A program made the translations under genes and the position numbers. From positions 1 to 7,192 of the forward strand of contig JAFOFS010000117.1 in assembly GCA_017387165.1 (NCBI GenBank): a stretch of 7,192 bases of DNA. The letters are read 5' to 3'. A model generated the notes under the pieces. The model did not search any database and was not told the DNA's origin. It saw only the letters and a list, made by a program, of their open reading frames with translations. Below are positions 6,212 to 7,192 of the stretch, in pieces. This DNA comes from Clostridia bacterium (GTDB lineage: Bacteria > Bacillota > Clostridia > Oscillospirales > Acutalibacteraceae). Position 1 is the stretch's first letter. Each line of letters opens with the position of its first letter.

Positions 6212-6228
6212 AGGAGGTGTTGATCATC
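6212..6228 (+). promoter_or_regulatory. Ribosome binding site and ATC start codon of infC
   Basis: AGGAGG (6212-6217) is followed by eight bases and then ATC at 6226-6228. GTG at 6217 overlaps the binding site and TTG at 6220 is two bases from it, both too close. ATC at 6223 is five bases away. Only 6226 gives normal spacing and also aligns with the first residue of Bacillus subtilis IF3. Confidence 0.75.
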
Positions 6229-6753
6229 GCTACGAAAGAGTTGCAGATTAACGAACAGATCCGCGATGCCGAGGTCCGTGTGATCGGTGTGAACGGCGAA
6301 CAGGTGGGCATTATGTCCTCCCGCGAAGCCCAGCACCTGGCCGACGATGCCGGCTTGGATCTGGTAAAAATCTCGCCCAACGCGCAGCCGCCGGTGTGCC
6401 GCATTATGGATTACGGCAAGTACCGCTTTGAGCAGGCCAAGCGCGAGAAGGAAGCCCGCAAGAATCAGCGCGTGGTGGAAACGAAGGAAATTCGCCTCGG
6501 TCTGAAGACCGACGTGGCCGACTTCAACACCAAGCAGCGCCAGGCGGCGAAATTCCTGGAGGGCGGCGACAAGGTGAAGGTCTCCATCCGCTTCCGCGGT
6601 CGTGAGATGGGTCACCCGGAGATCGGTCTGGATGCGATGAACCGCTTTGCCGAGGCTTGCGCCGAGATTGCGGTTGTGGAAAAGCCGGCGAAGCTGGAAG
6701 GTCGCAATATGCTGATGTTCCTCGCTCCCCGTCCGGCAGCGAAAAACAAGTAA
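6226..6753 (+). CDS. infC: Translation initiation factor IF-3
   Basis: IF3 binds the 30S subunit, checks start codon and initiator tRNA, and keeps subunits apart. The 175-residue product has the full family layout. The N-terminal domain holds INEQIRDAEVRVIG and PPVCRIMDYGKYRFEQ, then comes the basic linker KREKEARKNQR. The C-terminal domain holds KEIRLGLKTDVADFNTK, FLEGGDKVKVSIRFRGRE and the ending LEGRNMLMFLAPRP. No ATG sits near the correct start: the codon eight bases after AGGAGG is ATC, with eight codons before NEQIR as in the B. subtilis protein. IF3 genes commonly use AUU, AUC or AUA, which IF3 itself discriminates against, giving feedback control. It leads the infC-rpmI-rplT operon; 23 bases separate it from rpmI. 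The family is certain and the exact start is well supported. Confidence 0.97.
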   Translation: MATKELQINEQIRDAEVRVIGVNGEQVGIMSSREAQHLADDAGLDLVKISPNAQPPVCRIMDYGKYRFEQAKREKEARKNQRVVETKEIRLGLKTDVADFNTKQRQAAKFLEGGDKVKVSIRFRGREMGHPEIGLDAMNRFAEACAEIAVVEKPAKLEGRNMLMFLAPRPAAKNK

Positions 6754-6776
6754 TTCAAACCAAGGAGGAAAATATT

Positions 6777-6974
6777 ATGCCGAAGATCAAAACGCACAGC
6801 GGTGCAAAGAAACGCTTTAAGTTGAGCGCTACCGGAAAGGTCGTCCGTGCTCACGCGTACAAGTCCCACATCTTGAACAAGAAGACGACCAAACGTAAGC
6901 GCAATCTGCGCCAGACGACTGTGGCGGATCAGACCAACGTGGCTGCCGTCAAGCGTATGATCCCCTACAAATAA
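6777..6974 (+). CDS. rpmI: 50S ribosomal protein L35 (bL35)
   Basis: This 65-residue, strongly basic protein is a small component of the large ribosomal subunit. It begins MPKIKTHSGAKKRFKLSATG and ends RMIPYK, the standard bL35 pattern, with full family length. The central run of Lys and Arg (NKKTTKRKRNLR) fits an extended RNA-binding segment. AAGGAGG (6762-6768) lies eight bases before the ATG. It is the middle gene of the translation operon, 23 bases after infC and 28 before rplT, with no promoter or terminator visible in either gap. Expression therefore depends on the promoter at 6021-6049 and on the leader attenuator. Confidence 0.98.
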   Translation: MPKIKTHSGAKKRFKLSATGKVVRAHAYKSHILNKKTTKRKRNLRQTTVADQTNVAAVKRMIPYK

Positions 6975-7002
6975 TCGATAAGACGAATCAGGAGGTACAA
7001 CA

Positions 7003-7191
7003 ATGGCTCGTGTTAAAGGCGCAATGATGACGCGCAAAAGAAGAAAAAAGATTTTAAAGCAGGCTAAGGGTTACTGGGGCGCAAAATCCACCCATTATAA
7101 GATGGCCAACCAGGCCGTGATGAAGTCTCTGACTTATGCATACATCGGCCGTAAGCGCAAAAAACGTGATTTCCGCCAGATGTGGATCACC
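7003..7191 (+). CDS. rplT: 50S ribosomal protein L20 (bL20), 3' truncated by the window edge
   Basis: The first 63 codons are present, and one further base reaches the window edge; the family is usually about 115-120 residues, so roughly half is missing. The start MARVKGAMMTRKRRKKILK followed by AKGYWGAKS, NQAVMKS and RDFRQMWIT is the classic L20 N-terminal arm, which threads into 23S rRNA during early assembly of the large subunit. AGGAGGT (6990-6996) is six bases before the ATG. In Bacillota, L20 not built into ribosomes binds the operon leader and promotes early termination, so this gene product is the probable effector of the leader at 6056-6186. Nothing unusual is seen apart from the edge truncation. 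Confidence 0.98.
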   Translation, partial: MARVKGAMMTRKRRKKILKQAKGYWGAKSTHYKMANQAVMKSLTYAYIGRKRKKRDFRQMWIT

Positions 7192-7192
7192 C

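Noticed and set aside
6010..7037. Minus-strand open frames opposite infC and rpmI (6010-6615, 6612-7037)
   Set aside because: They are antisense to certain translation genes and have no start signals or domains.

Overview
This window looks like chromosomal DNA from a Gram-positive bacterium of the Bacillota, most likely a moderately GC-rich gut clostridium (Oscillospirales/Ruminococcaceae-like). The reasons are strong AGGAGG ribosome binding sites, sigma-A promoters with a TGGTATAAT extended -10, a YmdB-type phosphodiesterase, and an infC-rpmI-rplT operon behind an L20-type attenuator leader. The taxonomic placement is inference from style and protein likeness; no search was run.

Layout. Bases 2-367 (+) are the C-terminal DNA-binding end of an AraC-family regulator that enters from the left edge. 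A clear promoter (405-433) then drives a membrane-anchored, propeller-like protein of unknown function (465-1412, +). A bidirectional terminator (1447-1484) separates it from a convergent GH38 alpha-mannosidase (1492-3978, -), which has its own promoter at 4014-4043. After another terminator (4109-4146) lies a minus-strand gene (4151-5095) for a single-pass membrane protein whose cytoplasmic tail carries an AT-hook-like motif. It is divergent from ymdB (5231-6001, +), and the two promoters face away from each other within a 135-base gap. Next come a consensus promoter (6021-6049), an L20-type leader with an intrinsic terminator (6056-6186), infC starting at a rare ATC codon (6226-6753), rpmI (6777-6974) and the beginning of rplT (7003 to the right edge).

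How the parts work together. The right end is a standard translation operon with two autoregulatory layers: L20 acting on the leader RNA, and IF3 acting on its own non-AUG start codon. The left end may be an accessory carbohydrate-related locus (AraC regulator, surface protein, mannosidase), but no transporter or other glycosidase is present and the genes are not co-transcribed, so any link is only suggestive. The middle gene pair has no established joint role.

I found no convincing new multi-gene system. The most unusual items are the AT-hook-like motif on a membrane protein, the matching 12-base promoter elements in the 4151-5095/ymdB divergent region, the AUC start of infC, and the inverted repeat around the promoter at 405-433. 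No tRNA, rRNA, CRISPR array or insertion sequence was seen. No stretch longer than about 225 bases lacks a coding region.
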